Origin: CAZOVB01 sp964583095
Lineage (GTDB): Bacteria; Planctomycetota; Phycisphaerae; SM23-33
Assembly (NCBI GenBank): GCA_964583095.1
Contig: CAZOVB010000024.1
Location: 1-64,000, forward strand
DNA length: 64,000 nucleotides
Reading direction: 5' to 3'
Each line of letters starts with the position of its first letter. Position 1 is the stretch's first letter. This document shows, piece after piece, positions 53,616 through 61,881 of the stretch. The position numbers and the translations under genes are program-made. The notes under the pieces are model-generated. The model made no database searches, was not told the origin of the DNA, and saw only the letters and a list, made by a program, of their open reading frames with translations.

Positions 53616-54370
53616 GTATCAGCAGCATCCGCCGCATCTGACTCAACAACAGCCTTCGCCGCATCAATCGCCTCAGAAGGCTCGTGTGTCGTTTCTTTAT
53701 TATCAGCAGACTGAGACTCGGTTTCAGCCTTGGGCTTCCTCTTGCGGCGTCTGGAAGGCTTCAACGGTTTAACGGTCGTCCCATCCATATCCTGATCCCA
53801 AGATGTGTTCAACATGAAGTAAGGAACCTCAACACCATGCTGTTCCTCATACTTGATGTCAATCGTCATCCCAAACTGAGCAAGCTTCAAACCATAAGGG
53901 TTCTTCTCGTTCTTGCCAGGCTTGGGCAGACGCTGAAGGACAGAGAAGTTCTGAGCAATACGACCGAGACCATCCTTCGGATTCGTCGCTGCACGACTCT
54001 TCTTATTATAGAAGTCGTCCCAGGCATTGGTTTGAACTGTCTTCCCTGCGTCCTTCTTGACTTTGGGGATTGCCTCCATGATCTCTTGCATCTTGTCTCT
54101 GATGTCAGAGAGCTTGTGCCATTGATCTGTTCCGAGGAGAATGAGGGCTTCGACAGATCCCCAATATGCACCGTTTCGGTTTCCGAGAGGATTGGGAACT
54201 CGTCCTTGAGATTCTGCTTCTTTCTTGATCTTTTCGATTTGATCAGGATTGTGATGATAGCAGCGGGTAGCCTTGCTGTCCTTGTCCTTAATGTCGTTGT
54301 AGTTAATGGGTTTCTTTTTCCCTCGCGGAAGAGAATTTCCCGAGGCCGTGATACTTGTTTTAGACGCCAT
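53600..54370 (-). CDS. hypothetical protein, 256 aa, basic with Glu/Ala tail
   Basis: Start behind AAGGAG. Central ordered part (NRNGAYWGSVEALILLG..., LAQFGMTIDIKYE) and a basic/acidic low-complexity C-terminal tail (SRRRKRKPKAETESQ). No family recognised. The tail's final codons overlap the promoter at 53587-53615. Confidence 0.7.
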   Translation of the reverse strand: MASKTSITASGNSLPRGKKKPINYNDIKDKDSKATRCYHHNPDQIEKIKKEAESQGRVPNPLGNRNGAYWGSVEALILLGTDQWHKLSDIRDKMQEIMEAIPKVKKDAGKTVQTNAWDDFYNKKSRAATNPKDGLGRIAQNFSVLQRLPKPGKNEKNPYGLKLAQFGMTIDIKYEEQHGVEVPYFMLNTSWDQDMDGTTVKPLKPSRRRKRKPKAETESQSADNKETTHEPSEAIDAAKAVVESDAADAADTSGDR

Positions 54371-54508
54371 GCGGTCTCCTTTTGGTGAAATGCGATCAGC
54401 CCCACACTTCACTCGACTCTGAGCGATCAGCATTTTATAGGGTGTTTCCCCATAACGCAGGAGTTTCTTAACTATTTAATCACAACCCCAATTTGGTGCT
54501 ACGATTTT

Positions 54509-54751
54509 TCACTTTTGTAGGCGACTATGAGACAAAGCACTATCAAAATCCACATAATTCGAAAAGCAAAACTTACGGCCAGTCAAAGAATATGACCAAC
54601 TCGTCGGGATCCCCCCATCCTTCATTCTGCGATTTGTGAAAGAACAAGAATTTCCACCCACCGAATAAGAATAAGGATAAAGAATTCCAATCGTTTTAGA
54701 AATAGGATCCAGACCACCTATCCTATGAGGAATCTTATGCATCATCTTCAT
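54509..54751 (-). CDS. array ORF 1, 80 aa
   Basis: Last member of the array. Starts MKMMHKIPHR; contains YPYSYSVGGNSC and WSYSLTGRKFC, the Y-S-x-x-G motif shared by other members. Confidence 0.6.
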   Translation of the reverse strand: MKMMHKIPHRIGGLDPISKTIGILYPYSYSVGGNSCSFTNRRMKDGGIPTSWSYSLTGRKFCFSNYVDFDSALSHSRLQK

Positions 54752-54813
54752 TCGTTATGTCCATTCGTCATGTCCATTCGTCATGTCCATTCGTCATGTC
54801 CATTCGTCATGTC
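54749..54813. repeat. five tandem 13-bp repeats
   Basis: The unit CATTCGTCATGTC (one copy with a T for C) is repeated without gaps, between array ORFs 1 and 2, and followed by a CATTCGGTGCTAAG motif. Confidence 0.9.
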
Positions 54814-54832
54814 CATTCGGTGCTAAGATCTT

Positions 54833-55042
54833 TCACTTACCGCAATGAGGACAAACCTGCGGCTTAACAAATCTCGTATACTTCGGCTTGTCCTTCGGCG
54901 TGTTGCAGGGCATCTTCATCAACAGGTATCCCACTGAAGGACGATGCATGCTCGTATGAGTGCCAGTATAATCAGTGTTACGAATACTACCAGAATGGTT
55001 CGGAAATGCCGCCCTACGCAATATCATCTGTCTAATTAGCAT
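54833..55042 (-). CDS. array ORF 2, 69 aa
   Basis: Starts MLIRQMILRR, ends CPHCGK. Its stop and the sequence after it (TGAAA.ATC.TAGCACC) match those behind ORF 1, so these two cassettes share ends. Confidence 0.5.
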   Translation of the reverse strand: MLIRQMILRRAAFPNHSGSIRNTDYTGTHTSMHRPSVGYLLMKMPCNTPKDKPKYTRFVKPQVCPHCGK

Positions 55043-55049
55043 TTCGGTG

Positions 55050-55466
55050 CTACCTCATCTTCATAAAAGGAAGTTTCAATCTGACATAGACCACATTAAT
55101 AAGATTGGACCGCTCCGCAGGAGTCATACCTGGTGAAACCCATATCTTAAAGCAACGGTCTTCTTGCACCAGACAATAGGTGGACCTACTGTTACGGAAC
55201 ATCCAGTGGCCGGAGGTTTTGTCTGCGAACAATGGGAACGCTGGACCATAATAGGAAGGTTTGCCCATTTGGTGCTTCAAGAATTCCATTTGATCGGACC
55301 AGGTGTTTGTGGCCGGAAGATGTCTGTACCAAAGTTCAGATGATTTCAATCGATAAGATAATTTTGGTCCGTGGGATGGACCCTTCGGGATCTTCTTCTC
55401 AAGCGGCACAAGTCGCCGGAACCTGAGTCTGGACCAATAGCCAAGTTTTACATATCCTTGGATCAT
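55050..55466 (-). CDS. 138-residue basic protein within the array
   Basis: Starts MIQGYVKLGYWSRLRFRR; longer than the array genes, aromatic-rich (SELWYRHLPATNTWSDQMEF). Several short in-frame alternatives (MKMNRDD) overlap the start. Unlike its neighbours. Confidence 0.5.
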   Translation of the reverse strand: MIQGYVKLGYWSRLRFRRLVPLEKKIPKGPSHGPKLSYRLKSSELWYRHLPATNTWSDQMEFLKHQMGKPSYYGPAFPLFADKTSGHWMFRNSRSTYCLVQEDRCFKIWVSPGMTPAERSNLINVVYVRLKLPFMKMR

Positions 55467-55805
55467 CTCTATTCATCTTCATCGGTTTCTTTGCTTTACC
55501 TCGTTGTCGCCGGAGGGAATAGATAAGTTTTCTATTTAGTTTTGGACCAAAGAATTCGGCTCGTGTCCGACGCGGGCACCGAACCGGAGCTTTCTCTGAC
55601 CTTTTGAAAACCCTAATTCAGTGCTACGTTTCTGAGTTCAACACCAAACTAACCTGTATCATCCCACATACATCTATATTCAGTGCTACCCCTATTTAGT
55701 GCTACAGAAGGCTGTTTTAGGATAAATATAATAATTAAAAATCCTGGAGAGTATTAATTCGGTGCTACGTTTCCCCCACATCGCCCCACCATGCCCCCCA
55801 TATGC
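55467..55805. other. gene-poor gap with four ATTYRGTGCTAC motifs
   Basis: Four copies of a GTAGCACYGAAT-type motif occur (about 55617, 55678, 55694, 55757) but no good ORF. One CTCCGG element near 55505 lacks a -10 box. Confidence 0.6.
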
Positions 55806-56048
55806 TCAGCGTGCATTAAACAAACTTGCTAATGAAATGAACCTTGATTTTGAGTTTGTAGATCCGTATGGTCGTTGTGATGATTGTCTCTTGAGTCCCT
55901 CTACATGTGTGCAACTCTTATAGAGTATCCGTCCTTTTGAGACGATAGAGTTTGTTCTGTATCCCAATCCATGTTGTATCTTCTTTTTAGACTTGACGGT
56001 TGTGATGGATGTTACGGATTGGCTGGTTGGTTTATGTAGGATCTTCAT
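55806..56048 (-). CDS. array ORF 3, 80 aa
   Basis: Starts MKILHKPTSQ; Ser/Lys/Arg/Tyr-rich. Stop shares a base with the next start (TAATG). Confidence 0.6.
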   Translation of the reverse strand: MKILHKPTSQSVTSITTVKSKKKIQHGLGYRTNSIVSKGRILYKSCTHVEGLKRQSSQRPYGSTNSKSRFISLASLFNAR

Positions 56049-56242
56049 TAGTAGCCATATCTGAAGTAAAGGTTTCCTGAGCCTGACATATCGTCTGTGA
56101 AGTTGGTTTGGTTGATTCTTGTACTTTTTGGTGGTACGACGATATCTTTCGAGGACATAAAGGCGTAATGTCTATCATTGACTCTTGAGTAGGGTTTAAA
56201 TTCTTGTGGGTCTGTTCTTTTGGGTTTATGGTGTATTTTCAT
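56048..56242 (-). CDS. array ORF 4, 64 aa
   Basis: Starts MKIHHKPKRT; contains DDMSGSGNLYFRYGY. ATGA overlap with the upstream member. Confidence 0.65.
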   Translation of the reverse strand: MKIHHKPKRTDPQEFKPYSRVNDRHYAFMSSKDIVVPPKSTRINQTNFTDDMSGSGNLYFRYGY

Positions 56243-56439
56243 AGTGATGATCTGAAGTTTAGGAGTCCTGCGGTTGATTGGTGTCTTCTGACTCCATACA
56301 GGCATGACCAGATGTATCTGTTATAGGTTTTGGATTTACGAGGTAGGTTTTTAACTATCCTTGAGTTTACTGTTGGTGATCCTACGTTTGAGTTTACAGT
56401 GCTGGCGCTTAAGGAATTGGTTTTATGTGAGATCTTCAT
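56239..56439 (-). CDS. array ORF 5, 66 aa
   Basis: Starts MKISHKTNSL; Ser/Asn/Arg-rich. ATGA overlaps at both ends. Confidence 0.65.
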   Translation of the reverse strand: MKISHKTNSLSASTVNSNVGSPTVNSRIVKNLPRKSKTYNRYIWSCLYGVRRHQSTAGLLNFRSSL

Positions 56440-56630
56440 GATTTTGAGTATGGATTTTGGTTGCAGGATTCTGAGTTATATCCTTTTCCTCTTAGTTGTG
56501 TAGATACGGGTCCGTTGGTGGCATATGATCCTCCGTACTTAATAGTTCTTTTGGTGCTACATACTTTATTGTTTACATAGGGGTTATCTACTAACTTACT
56601 GGATCTTTTGGCTTTGTGTGTGATCTTCAT
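56436..56630 (-). CDS. array ORF 6, 64 aa
   Basis: Starts MKITHKAKRS; ends QNPYSKS. ATGA overlap at its end. Confidence 0.6.
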   Translation of the reverse strand: MKITHKAKRSSKLVDNPYVNNKVCSTKRTIKYGGSYATNGPVSTQLRGKGYNSESCNQNPYSKS

Positions 56631-56631
56631 T

Positions 56632-56829
56632 TTATTTAAATGAGTGGTTATTATTGAGTTTACTTGCGTCTGACTTAGATTTTCCCATATTTGTACTTGA
56701 GTGGCTTCTATTTCTTGCGAGGCTTATTCTGTGTCCTAATGCATTCATTATTGATGCTTGTGTATTTGATCTGTTTGTGTGGGAGAATACGTTTGATTGT
56801 CTGTTGGATGTTTTATGCGAGGTTTTCAT
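56632..56829 (-). CDS. array ORF 7, 65 aa
   Basis: Starts MKTSHKTSNR; ends LNNNHSFK. ATGA overlap at its start with the upstream member. Confidence 0.6.
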   Translation of the reverse strand: MKTSHKTSNRQSNVFSHTNRSNTQASIMNALGHRISLARNRSHSSTNMGKSKSDASKLNNNHSFK

Positions 56830-57080
56830 GATATTGGTTTTGGTCTTCTTATATTGGTATCTGAGTTACTCGTGAATGATGTTGTCCATGAGAGGTTTAC
56901 TCCATTTATTGTGATTGTATTATATACGCTTGGTGGGTTATTTGTACTGATTGCCCAATCGTTTCCTGCCAATGATTGTTGTCTATTATTGGACAATGAT
57001 TTGGTTTTTGACGTATTGATAGATTTGGTTCTTCCGTTGAGTAGTTTTGATCTGGGATTTGTTTTATGCGAGATTTTCAT
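56826..57080 (-). CDS. array ORF 8, 84 aa
   Basis: Starts MKISHKTNPR; Ser/Asn/Thr-rich, ends IRRPKPIS. ATGA overlaps. Confidence 0.65.
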   Translation of the reverse strand: MKISHKTNPRSKLLNGRTKSINTSKTKSLSNNRQQSLAGNDWAISTNNPPSVYNTITINGVNLSWTTSFTSNSDTNIRRPKPIS

Positions 57081-57292
57081 TTTACCCTGCTGTATCTGTT
57101 GCTTGAGTGTTTTAGTTCGTATGTTTCTTTGTTTAGGTATGATCTGACGACTTCGTTCGTATTTCTTCTTGAGAAGTATATTCCATTACAGGTTGATCGT
57201 TGTACGGCTATTCCGAAGGTCATTGAGTGTCTGTCTATGCCTGCGATTGTTAGTTTTGAGTTGGCGTATTGTCCTTTTGTAGTGATTTTCAT
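57077..57292 (-). CDS. array ORF 9, 71 aa
   Basis: Starts MKITTKGQYA; ends NRYSRVK. ATGA overlap at its end. Confidence 0.6.
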   Translation of the reverse strand: MKITTKGQYANSKLTIAGIDRHSMTFGIAVQRSTCNGIYFSRRNTNEVVRSYLNKETYELKHSSNRYSRVK

Positions 57293-57310
57293 GATTATTT
57301 TCTTTCGCGG

Positions 57311-57558
57311 TTATTTGGTGCTATGACTCCAACCTGTTACATCTCTTACGTCTGATCCGAAGTTGCTGATTGGTTCTTTCTTTGATCTGAAGTGGCACAT
57401 TCTTAGTGGTGTGATGAATGTAAATGTACTTTGTATTCTGGATATTTGTGTCATTGACTGGTATGATCCCCTATTGCTGTGTATCCCTGCGATTGATCTG
57501 ATTGCTGAGATTCTTTTGCCTATTTTGGATTTGGGATGATTTTTCTCAGGTTTTTCAT
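57311..57558 (-). pseudogene. array ORF 10, frameshifted
   Basis: Starts MKNLRKIIPNPK by ATGA overlap, then stops after 12 codons at CCAAAATAG; the +1 frame continues GKRISAIRSIAGIHSNRGSY to the stop at 57311. One base in the A run would restore it. Confidence 0.6.
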
Positions 57559-57758
57559 ATTGGGCTACCTCCGCTTTGTGAGAAGCATCCGCATCCTTTT
57601 CTATTGTTGTCTGTAGTTTTTGAGTATTGTGTTAGGCAGGATATGTTTCTATGCGATTTTATTTGTGATTGAGAGAAGTTAGACGCATATGACCAGGAGC
57701 ATTGGTCTATCCCTGATGTAGACTCTTTGGCTTCATGTATTCTTCTGATGAGTTTCAT
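57555..57758 (-). CDS. array ORF 11, 67 aa
   Basis: Starts MKLIRRIHEA; ends FSQSGGSPI. Its stop overlaps the start of the frameshifted ORF 10. Confidence 0.6.
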   Translation of the reverse strand: MKLIRRIHEAKESTSGIDQCSWSYASNFSQSQIKSHRNISCLTQYSKTTDNNRKGCGCFSQSGGSPI

Positions 57759-57957
57759 AGGTAGGTTTGTATACTTTCTTTAGGGATATGGCGTATTTAT
57801 TTGTTATGCTTCTTGTTCTAAGGTTGGTTGTTTCTTTCCGCGATTTTCTTTCTAAATGTGGAGCGGATGATCTGTGGTACGTCAATGCCTTGGATATTCT
57901 GACTTGTCTCTGGTGTCCTGAGCAAGAGCTTCCGTATGTTGTTCTGACTATTTTCAT
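57733..57957 (-). CDS. array ORF 12, 74 aa
   Basis: Starts MKIVRTTYGS; ends YETHQKNT. 26-nt overlap with ORF 11; ATGA overlap with ORF 13. Confidence 0.55.
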   Translation of the reverse strand: MKIVRTTYGSSCSGHQRQVRISKALTYHRSSAPHLERKSRKETTNLRTRSITNKYAISLKKVYKPTYETHQKNT

Positions 57958-58223
57958 CGATGTGGGATCATTAGTGGGGTTCTTATTGGCATTCTTAGGA
58001 AATGACTTATGACGAAGTTGTTATTTGAGAAGGAGTTATTAAGCGATGCTTGTGATCGTATTCTGTTGGTCACGCTTGATCTTCTTTTATGTTCATTTGT
58101 AGTGCTTATTGTTTTACCGTTGTTTATATTGTTTGTTGACGTTCTTATAAGGATGGTATCCCATGTGTGTTTTTGCGAGACCATCCCTGACATTGCTCTG
58201 GTTGGTTTAAAATTTGTTTTCAT
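57954..58223 (-). CDS. array ORF 13, 89 aa
   Basis: Starts MKTNFKPTRA and contains AMSGMVSQK; Asn/Ser-rich. ATGA overlap. Confidence 0.65.
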   Translation of the reverse strand: MKTNFKPTRAMSGMVSQKHTWDTILIRTSTNNINNGKTISTTNEHKRRSSVTNRIRSQASLNNSFSNNNFVISHFLRMPIRTPLMIPHR

Positions 58224-58495
58224 ACTTGGTTTCTGTTGGTTGCTTCTATGATGGTATCTATAAATACACGTTTTAGTGCGTCTGATCTGCTGTGTTCGCT
58301 TCTCAGGTCTAATAGGTTGTGTCCTATTGTCCCATACGACATCTTTGAGTTATTGACTGAGTGCGAGTGTGTTCTACCTGCTGAATGCTTAAACATGAGC
58401 ATTCTGAGGGTACTGGGGAGACCTGAGAGCGATTGTTTGCTTTCGAGGGTTTCTTTGCGGCTTTCTGGTGAGACTGGTTGTCTGATGGTTTTCAT
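58220..58495 (-). CDS. array ORF 14, 91 aa
   Basis: Starts MKTIRQPVSP; contains SKMSYGTIG. ATGA overlap. Confidence 0.65.
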   Translation of the reverse strand: MKTIRQPVSPESRKETLESKQSLSGLPSTLRMLMFKHSAGRTHSHSVNNSKMSYGTIGHNLLDLRSEHSRSDALKRVFIDTIIEATNRNQV

Positions 58496-58677
58496 GATCT
58501 TGCCAGTGACTGTGGGTGGTGTCTGAAGGTTTCGCTTTGGGCTTCTCCATTTGTTTTCGTTGTGAATCTATTTCTTCTTGATGAGAAGGACCATTGGAAT
58601 CTATTTGAGATGGAGTATTGCTGAGTTCTTTTTCCCCCTGCATATGACTGTTTGTGGGTTATTCTGATGATTTTCAT
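58492..58677 (-). CDS. array ORF 15, 61 aa
   Basis: Starts MKIIRITHKQ; Gln/Arg-rich. ATGA overlap at its end. The second open frame over this stretch is treated as a shadow. Confidence 0.6.
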   Translation of the reverse strand: MKIIRITHKQSYAGGKRTQQYSISNRFQWSFSSRRNRFTTKTNGEAQSETFRHHPQSLARS

Positions 58678-58688
58678 ATGGTATTTCC

Positions 58689-58910
58689 TTATCCGCGGGT
58701 AAGTGTTCTGCTGACGGATCCTGTATGTCTGGGGGAGGTTTCTGATCTGTAGTATCCTCCGTGATCCAGGTCCATAAAGATCCTTGTGCTTGATCTTGAC
58801 AGGTGGCAGTATGTGTACTTTTTATCTGTGAGATTAGACATTGGGCATTTCCTGTTATTGGGTCTTCTAAGGTTGGACTTAGGTCTTTGAACTTTATTGA
58901 TGGTTTTCAT
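58689..58910 (-). CDS. array ORF 16, 73 aa
   Basis: Starts MKTINKVQRP; ends SVSRTLTRG. 17-nt overlap with ORF 17. Confidence 0.55.
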   Translation of the reverse strand: MKTINKVQRPKSNLRRPNNRKCPMSNLTDKKYTYCHLSRSSTRIFMDLDHGGYYRSETSPRHTGSVSRTLTRG

Positions 58911-59127
58911 GTTTTCTGCTGCATGGGGTAATTTTTGTTCTTGACATAAATGCGTTATTCGTTTCGCTATTTGCGAGTCTTAAGCTGTTTATTGTTGTTC
59001 TATTTTTGTGTCTTGATATATAGTCTCTCAATCCGTATGTTGATGTAGATACAGACAATGGTTCTGTGTTGTGGGTATATTTTTTAGAAGATATCGTTGC
59101 GTATCTTGCTCTATTAGATATATTCAT
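58894..59127 (-). CDS. array ORF 17, 77 aa
   Basis: Starts MNISNRARYA; ends SRKHENHQ. ATGA overlap at its start. Confidence 0.6.
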   Translation of the reverse strand: MNISNRARYATISSKKYTHNTEPLSVSTSTYGLRDYISRHKNRTTINSLRLANSETNNAFMSRTKITPCSRKHENHQ

Positions 59128-59357
59128 CTCATGCTTCCGTAGGGCTCCCAGTATCCATAGGTCTTCTTTGATCCATGTTGCAAGATGTTTTTTCCTTGCG
59201 TTAAGGACAATCGCATTCTGCAAGTACGATTTTCATCGGTTTGTTTTCCTATTCCTGACTGGTAGTAGTTATCTGGACCTGCGCCGCTATACAGCGACAC
59301 ATTGGCTGCATGAGATACTGCTGTGGGTTCTTTGATGGTTCTTGTGTGGGAGTTCAT
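59124..59357 (-). CDS. array ORF 18, 77 aa
   Basis: Starts MNSHTRTIKE; contains NVSLYSGAGPDNYYQSG (Y-S-x-x-G). A nested MKIVLAECDCP start at 59236 may be the remains of a second member in another frame. Confidence 0.55.
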   Translation of the reverse strand: MNSHTRTIKEPTAVSHAANVSLYSGAGPDNYYQSGIGKQTDENRTCRMRLSLTQGKNILQHGSKKTYGYWEPYGSMR

Positions 59358-59365
59358 GGGGTTTC

Positions 59366-59584
59366 TTATCTATCTGAGAATGTTGTGCTGGAGTCTGCGT
59401 TGCTGCATCTTGAGATAAAGGCTGAGAAGTATGAATCGCTATTTGACCATCTTCCGCTGGGATTTAGCGATTGGGGAAAATCGTGCCCTGACATGTGTTT
59501 AGGTTTGTGTTCTGCGACTGTAGAGACGATTAGCGGTCGATTTGACAACGCAGAGATGTATCTTGCTCTGTTGATGATTTTCAT
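59366..59584 (-). CDS. array ORF 19, 72 aa
   Basis: Starts MKIINRARYI; contains HMSGHDFPQS. ATGA overlap at its start. Confidence 0.65.
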   Translation of the reverse strand: MKIINRARYISALSNRPLIVSTVAEHKPKHMSGHDFPQSLNPSGRWSNSDSYFSAFISRCSNADSSTTFSDR

Positions 59585-59778
59585 TTAGTGCTGCCTATGT
59601 ATTGATTTGAGGATGACATTGGCTTGATTCGGCTTAGGGACGCTGAGTGTTTAAACACGACGCCTCCCCAAGAATAAGGCGTACTCGACATCGACGGATG
59701 ACTTTTGTATTGTCTACTTTTGTATTGTCTGTTGTGTGTGAAGCTGATGGTTTTTGGTGCCTGTCTGACGAGTTTCAT
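59581..59778 (-). CDS. array ORF 20, 65 aa
   Basis: Starts MKLVRQAPKT; has a short internal duplication (RQYKSRQYKS) and SMSSTPYSWGG. Confidence 0.6.
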   Translation of the reverse strand: MKLVRQAPKTISFTHNRQYKSRQYKSHPSMSSTPYSWGGVVFKHSASLSRIKPMSSSNQYIGSTK

Positions 59779-59819
59779 GGTAGTTTCTTTATTATCCGCG
59801 GAATAAGCGGCAGGAGGGC

Positions 59820-60086
59820 TTATTCACCAGTCGTCTTTTCTTCATTGCTTTCGCTGTATCCGATCAATCCGCCGTAGACTTCCCTTATGCCTGAAATACC
59901 ATATCCGCTGTAGCTGCATGAAAAGGCCGTGAACCCCTCTCTTCCCGCATATGAAGTAACATTTCCTATTGCGATTGCATCTCTGTCTTCTGCTATATCT
60001 GGCCCTATGCCGCTCAGGGAATTGTTACAGATGTTTGGGGTTCCGATGGACGACATTGGCATTGCTGAGTGGTGTAACATCTTCAT
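59820..60086 (-). CDS. array ORF 21, 88 aa
   Basis: Starts MKMLHHSAMPMSSIG, nearly the same as ORF 22's MKIVQHSTMPMSSIC; contains SCSYSGYGISG. Acidic, unlike most members. Confidence 0.65.
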   Translation of the reverse strand: MKMLHHSAMPMSSIGTPNICNNSLSGIGPDIAEDRDAIAIGNVTSYAGREGFTAFSCSYSGYGISGIREVYGGLIGYSESNEEKTTGE

Positions 60087-60093
60087 AGATTTC

Positions 60094-60339
60094 TTACCAG
60101 TCCTCTTCTTCGTCACGATGCGTACTGCTTGCCACAATGCCGCCTGGTCGGGTTGAAGTACCTGAGAGGGCATATGCCCCTGTTCTTGAAAAAGGGATCC
60201 AGCCGCCTCCTGGCCCCACGAATGAGCGATTGATTCCTGGGTTCTCATCGTCTGTCAATGATCCGCTATAAGAGTTCGTTTCTGGCTCATATGAGCAGAT
60301 AGAAGACATTGGCATGGTTGAATGTTGGACGATCTTCAT
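60094..60339 (-). CDS. array ORF 22, 81 aa
   Basis: Shares HS.MPMSSI with ORF 21; later GPGGGWIPFSRTGAYALSG. Confidence 0.65.
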   Translation of the reverse strand: MKIVQHSTMPMSSICSYEPETNSYSGSLTDDENPGINRSFVGPGGGWIPFSRTGAYALSGTSTRPGGIVASSTHRDEEEDW

Positions 60340-60533
60340 GATGTAATTGATCTCACTTGCTGCATGGGCGAGACAGAACATGTATATCCTTCTATTCTCA
60401 TTCTGGCAGGAGGTTTTGTTCTCATTGACCCTGATAAAGAGATGTATGGGCTTCTGAGTCTATCATGTATTTTTGACATTGGACTTTGAGTAGATAGGGA
60501 TTGTCGTCCGCTTTTTCTTATGATGGTTTTCAT
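60336..60533 (-). CDS. array ORF 23, 65 aa
   Basis: Starts MKTIIRKSGR; ATGA overlaps at both ends. Confidence 0.65.
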   Translation of the reverse strand: MKTIIRKSGRQSLSTQSPMSKIHDRLRSPYISLSGSMRTKPPARMRIEGYTCSVSPMQQVRSITS

Positions 60534-60715
60534 CTTATAAAGGATCTTTCGTAGGACGATTCTGAATGGCTTTTACCCTCGTGGCCTGGAAATCCATGTT
60601 CGTATGATCCTGCTTTTGAGAAGAATCTAAAGGCTAGTCTGTCGATTTTGATACACGACCGGCCGCCAACGCCGCTTTTTGATTTACCCTTTCTTGTTTG
60701 CCTGATGAATTTCAT
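60530..60715 (-). CDS. array ORF 24, 61 aa
   Basis: Starts MKFIRQTRKG; ends HSESSYERSFIR. ATGA overlaps. Confidence 0.65.
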   Translation of the reverse strand: MKFIRQTRKGKSKSGVGGRSCIKIDRLAFRFFSKAGSYEHGFPGHEGKSHSESSYERSFIR

Positions 60716-60912
60716 ATTTTATGACCTGAACTGTTTCTTGCTTGTGTTCTTGACTGATGATGTCTGTCATACCATGAATGAACTCGTATTCTTGAATCAT
60801 GACATTCTGTGCTGCCTGCCGAGTCTGGCATTCTCCATTTGATATAGATAGATGACCGTCCGAACCCAGAGATTGTGATGGATTTATGGGATTTGGTTCG
60901 TTGTTGCATCAT
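60712..60912 (-). CDS. array ORF 25, 66 aa
   Basis: Starts MMQQRTKSHK; Ser/His/Arg-rich. ATGA overlaps at both ends support coding, although the N terminus differs. Confidence 0.55.
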   Translation of the reverse strand: MMQQRTKSHKSITISGFGRSSIYIKWRMPDSAGSTECHDSRIRVHSWYDRHHQSRTQARNSSGHKI

Positions 60913-61088
60913 ATGATAGACCGTCTTGAATGAGTGATGGTATGGTTGACTTTTGAGGTATTAAACAGGCTGGCTCTTGATTTAGTCTGCATGGGTATTG
61001 ATTGGACTTCTTCTTTCGCCTTTACTCGGTAGAGGTGTTTGCAGGACATCTTCTTTTTAGAATGTTTTGGTTTTTGTACTATTTTCAT
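60909..61088 (-). CDS. array ORF 26, 59 aa
   Basis: Starts MKIVQKPKHS; contains KKMSCKHLYRVK. ATGA overlaps at both ends. Confidence 0.65.
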   Translation of the reverse strand: MKIVQKPKHSKKKMSCKHLYRVKAKEEVQSIPMQTKSRASLFNTSKVNHTITHSRRSII

Positions 61089-61357
61089 GGGTTAACATTG
61101 GTACTGTAGTAGGTGCTTGGTTTTTGTGGTCCAGCGGTTGACATTTCATGTCCATGTCTTGTGATGCTAAGGGCAGTCGGCTCAAAGTCGTAGACTTCGT
61201 TCTCTTCGCCGTCGAAATCTAACCCTCCCTCATCTGTTGAGGATCTCTCTGCATAGATTGCTATAGATTTTCCGTAGCAGTTGTTTGGCGTCAGTTCTGC
61301 CATTGCTTCGGCGTATCCGTTGGAAATAGGGTCTTTGGGTTTGAATATGGCTTTCAT
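61085..61357 (-). CDS. array ORF 27, 90 aa
   Basis: Starts MKAIFKPKDP; acidic middle and HGHEMSTAGPQKPS. ATGA overlap at its end. Confidence 0.65.
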   Translation of the reverse strand: MKAIFKPKDPISNGYAEAMAELTPNNCYGKSIAIYAERSSTDEGGLDFDGEENEVYDFEPTALSITRHGHEMSTAGPQKPSTYYSTNVNP

Positions 61358-61367
61358 TGTTTCTTTA

Positions 61368-61622
61368 TCACAGAAAAAGTGGGAATGGGTTTGATGCTGG
61401 TCTGGTTCTGTACTTGTTGAGGTCTGAGCCGTGCTTTGTAAAGAACTCATCATCGTCCATTTCGGTACACGAACAAGGGGCTTCTGACCATCCTGTGTTC
61501 ATGTTTACGCCTGATTCTGAGTAAGAGGCAACATTGGCAGGTAGCAAATGGGGGATGCCTGACATCTCTGCTCCAAAAACAACCTCTGATCTGTGATGTT
61601 TTATTCTGTTGGTTATGTTCAT
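61368..61622 (-). CDS. array ORF 28, 84 aa
   Basis: Starts MNITNRIKHH; contains EMSGIPHLLPANVASYSESG and PCSCTEM, paralleling ORF 29. Confidence 0.7.
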   Translation of the reverse strand: MNITNRIKHHRSEVVFGAEMSGIPHLLPANVASYSESGVNMNTGWSEAPCSCTEMDDDEFFTKHGSDLNKYRTRPASNPFPLFL

Positions 61623-61861
61623 TTGTATGAGGATTGTTGCTTATTGAAGTCTGTTCGTGATGCTCGTCTGCCACAGTGTGATATGTTTCTGCCGCCCGTC
61701 ACCAGGTCTGTACAAGAATAAGGGGTAAACTCTCCCAAACCATCTGTTCTTGAATATCTCGTATTTGTGTTACGGAAGGCGTTGCTCAGCAGAGGAACTA
61801 CTGACATGTCTTTCATGGGGCTTGCCGACTCTTTGGATCTCATTCTATTGGTGATATTCAT
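61619..61861 (-). CDS. array ORF 29, 80 aa
   Basis: Starts MNITNRMRSK; DMSVVPLLSNAFRNTNTRYS and PYSCTDL align by eye with ORF 28. Clear paralogue pair. Confidence 0.7.
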   Translation of the reverse strand: MNITNRMRSKESASPMKDMSVVPLLSNAFRNTNTRYSRTDGLGEFTPYSCTDLVTGGRNISHCGRRASRTDFNKQQSSYK

Positions 61862-61881
61862 CGCGGTATTTCTTATTGCTT

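Noticed and set aside
55190..55520. Four CCGGA elements as promoters of array genes
   Set aside because: None has a TATATT-like box at the 17-nt spacing, so they are probably chance matches.
58389..58643. An 84-codon ORF overlapping array ORFs 14 and 15
   Set aside because: It is in a different frame from the coupled ATGA chain and lacks the N-terminal signature, so it is treated as a shadow.
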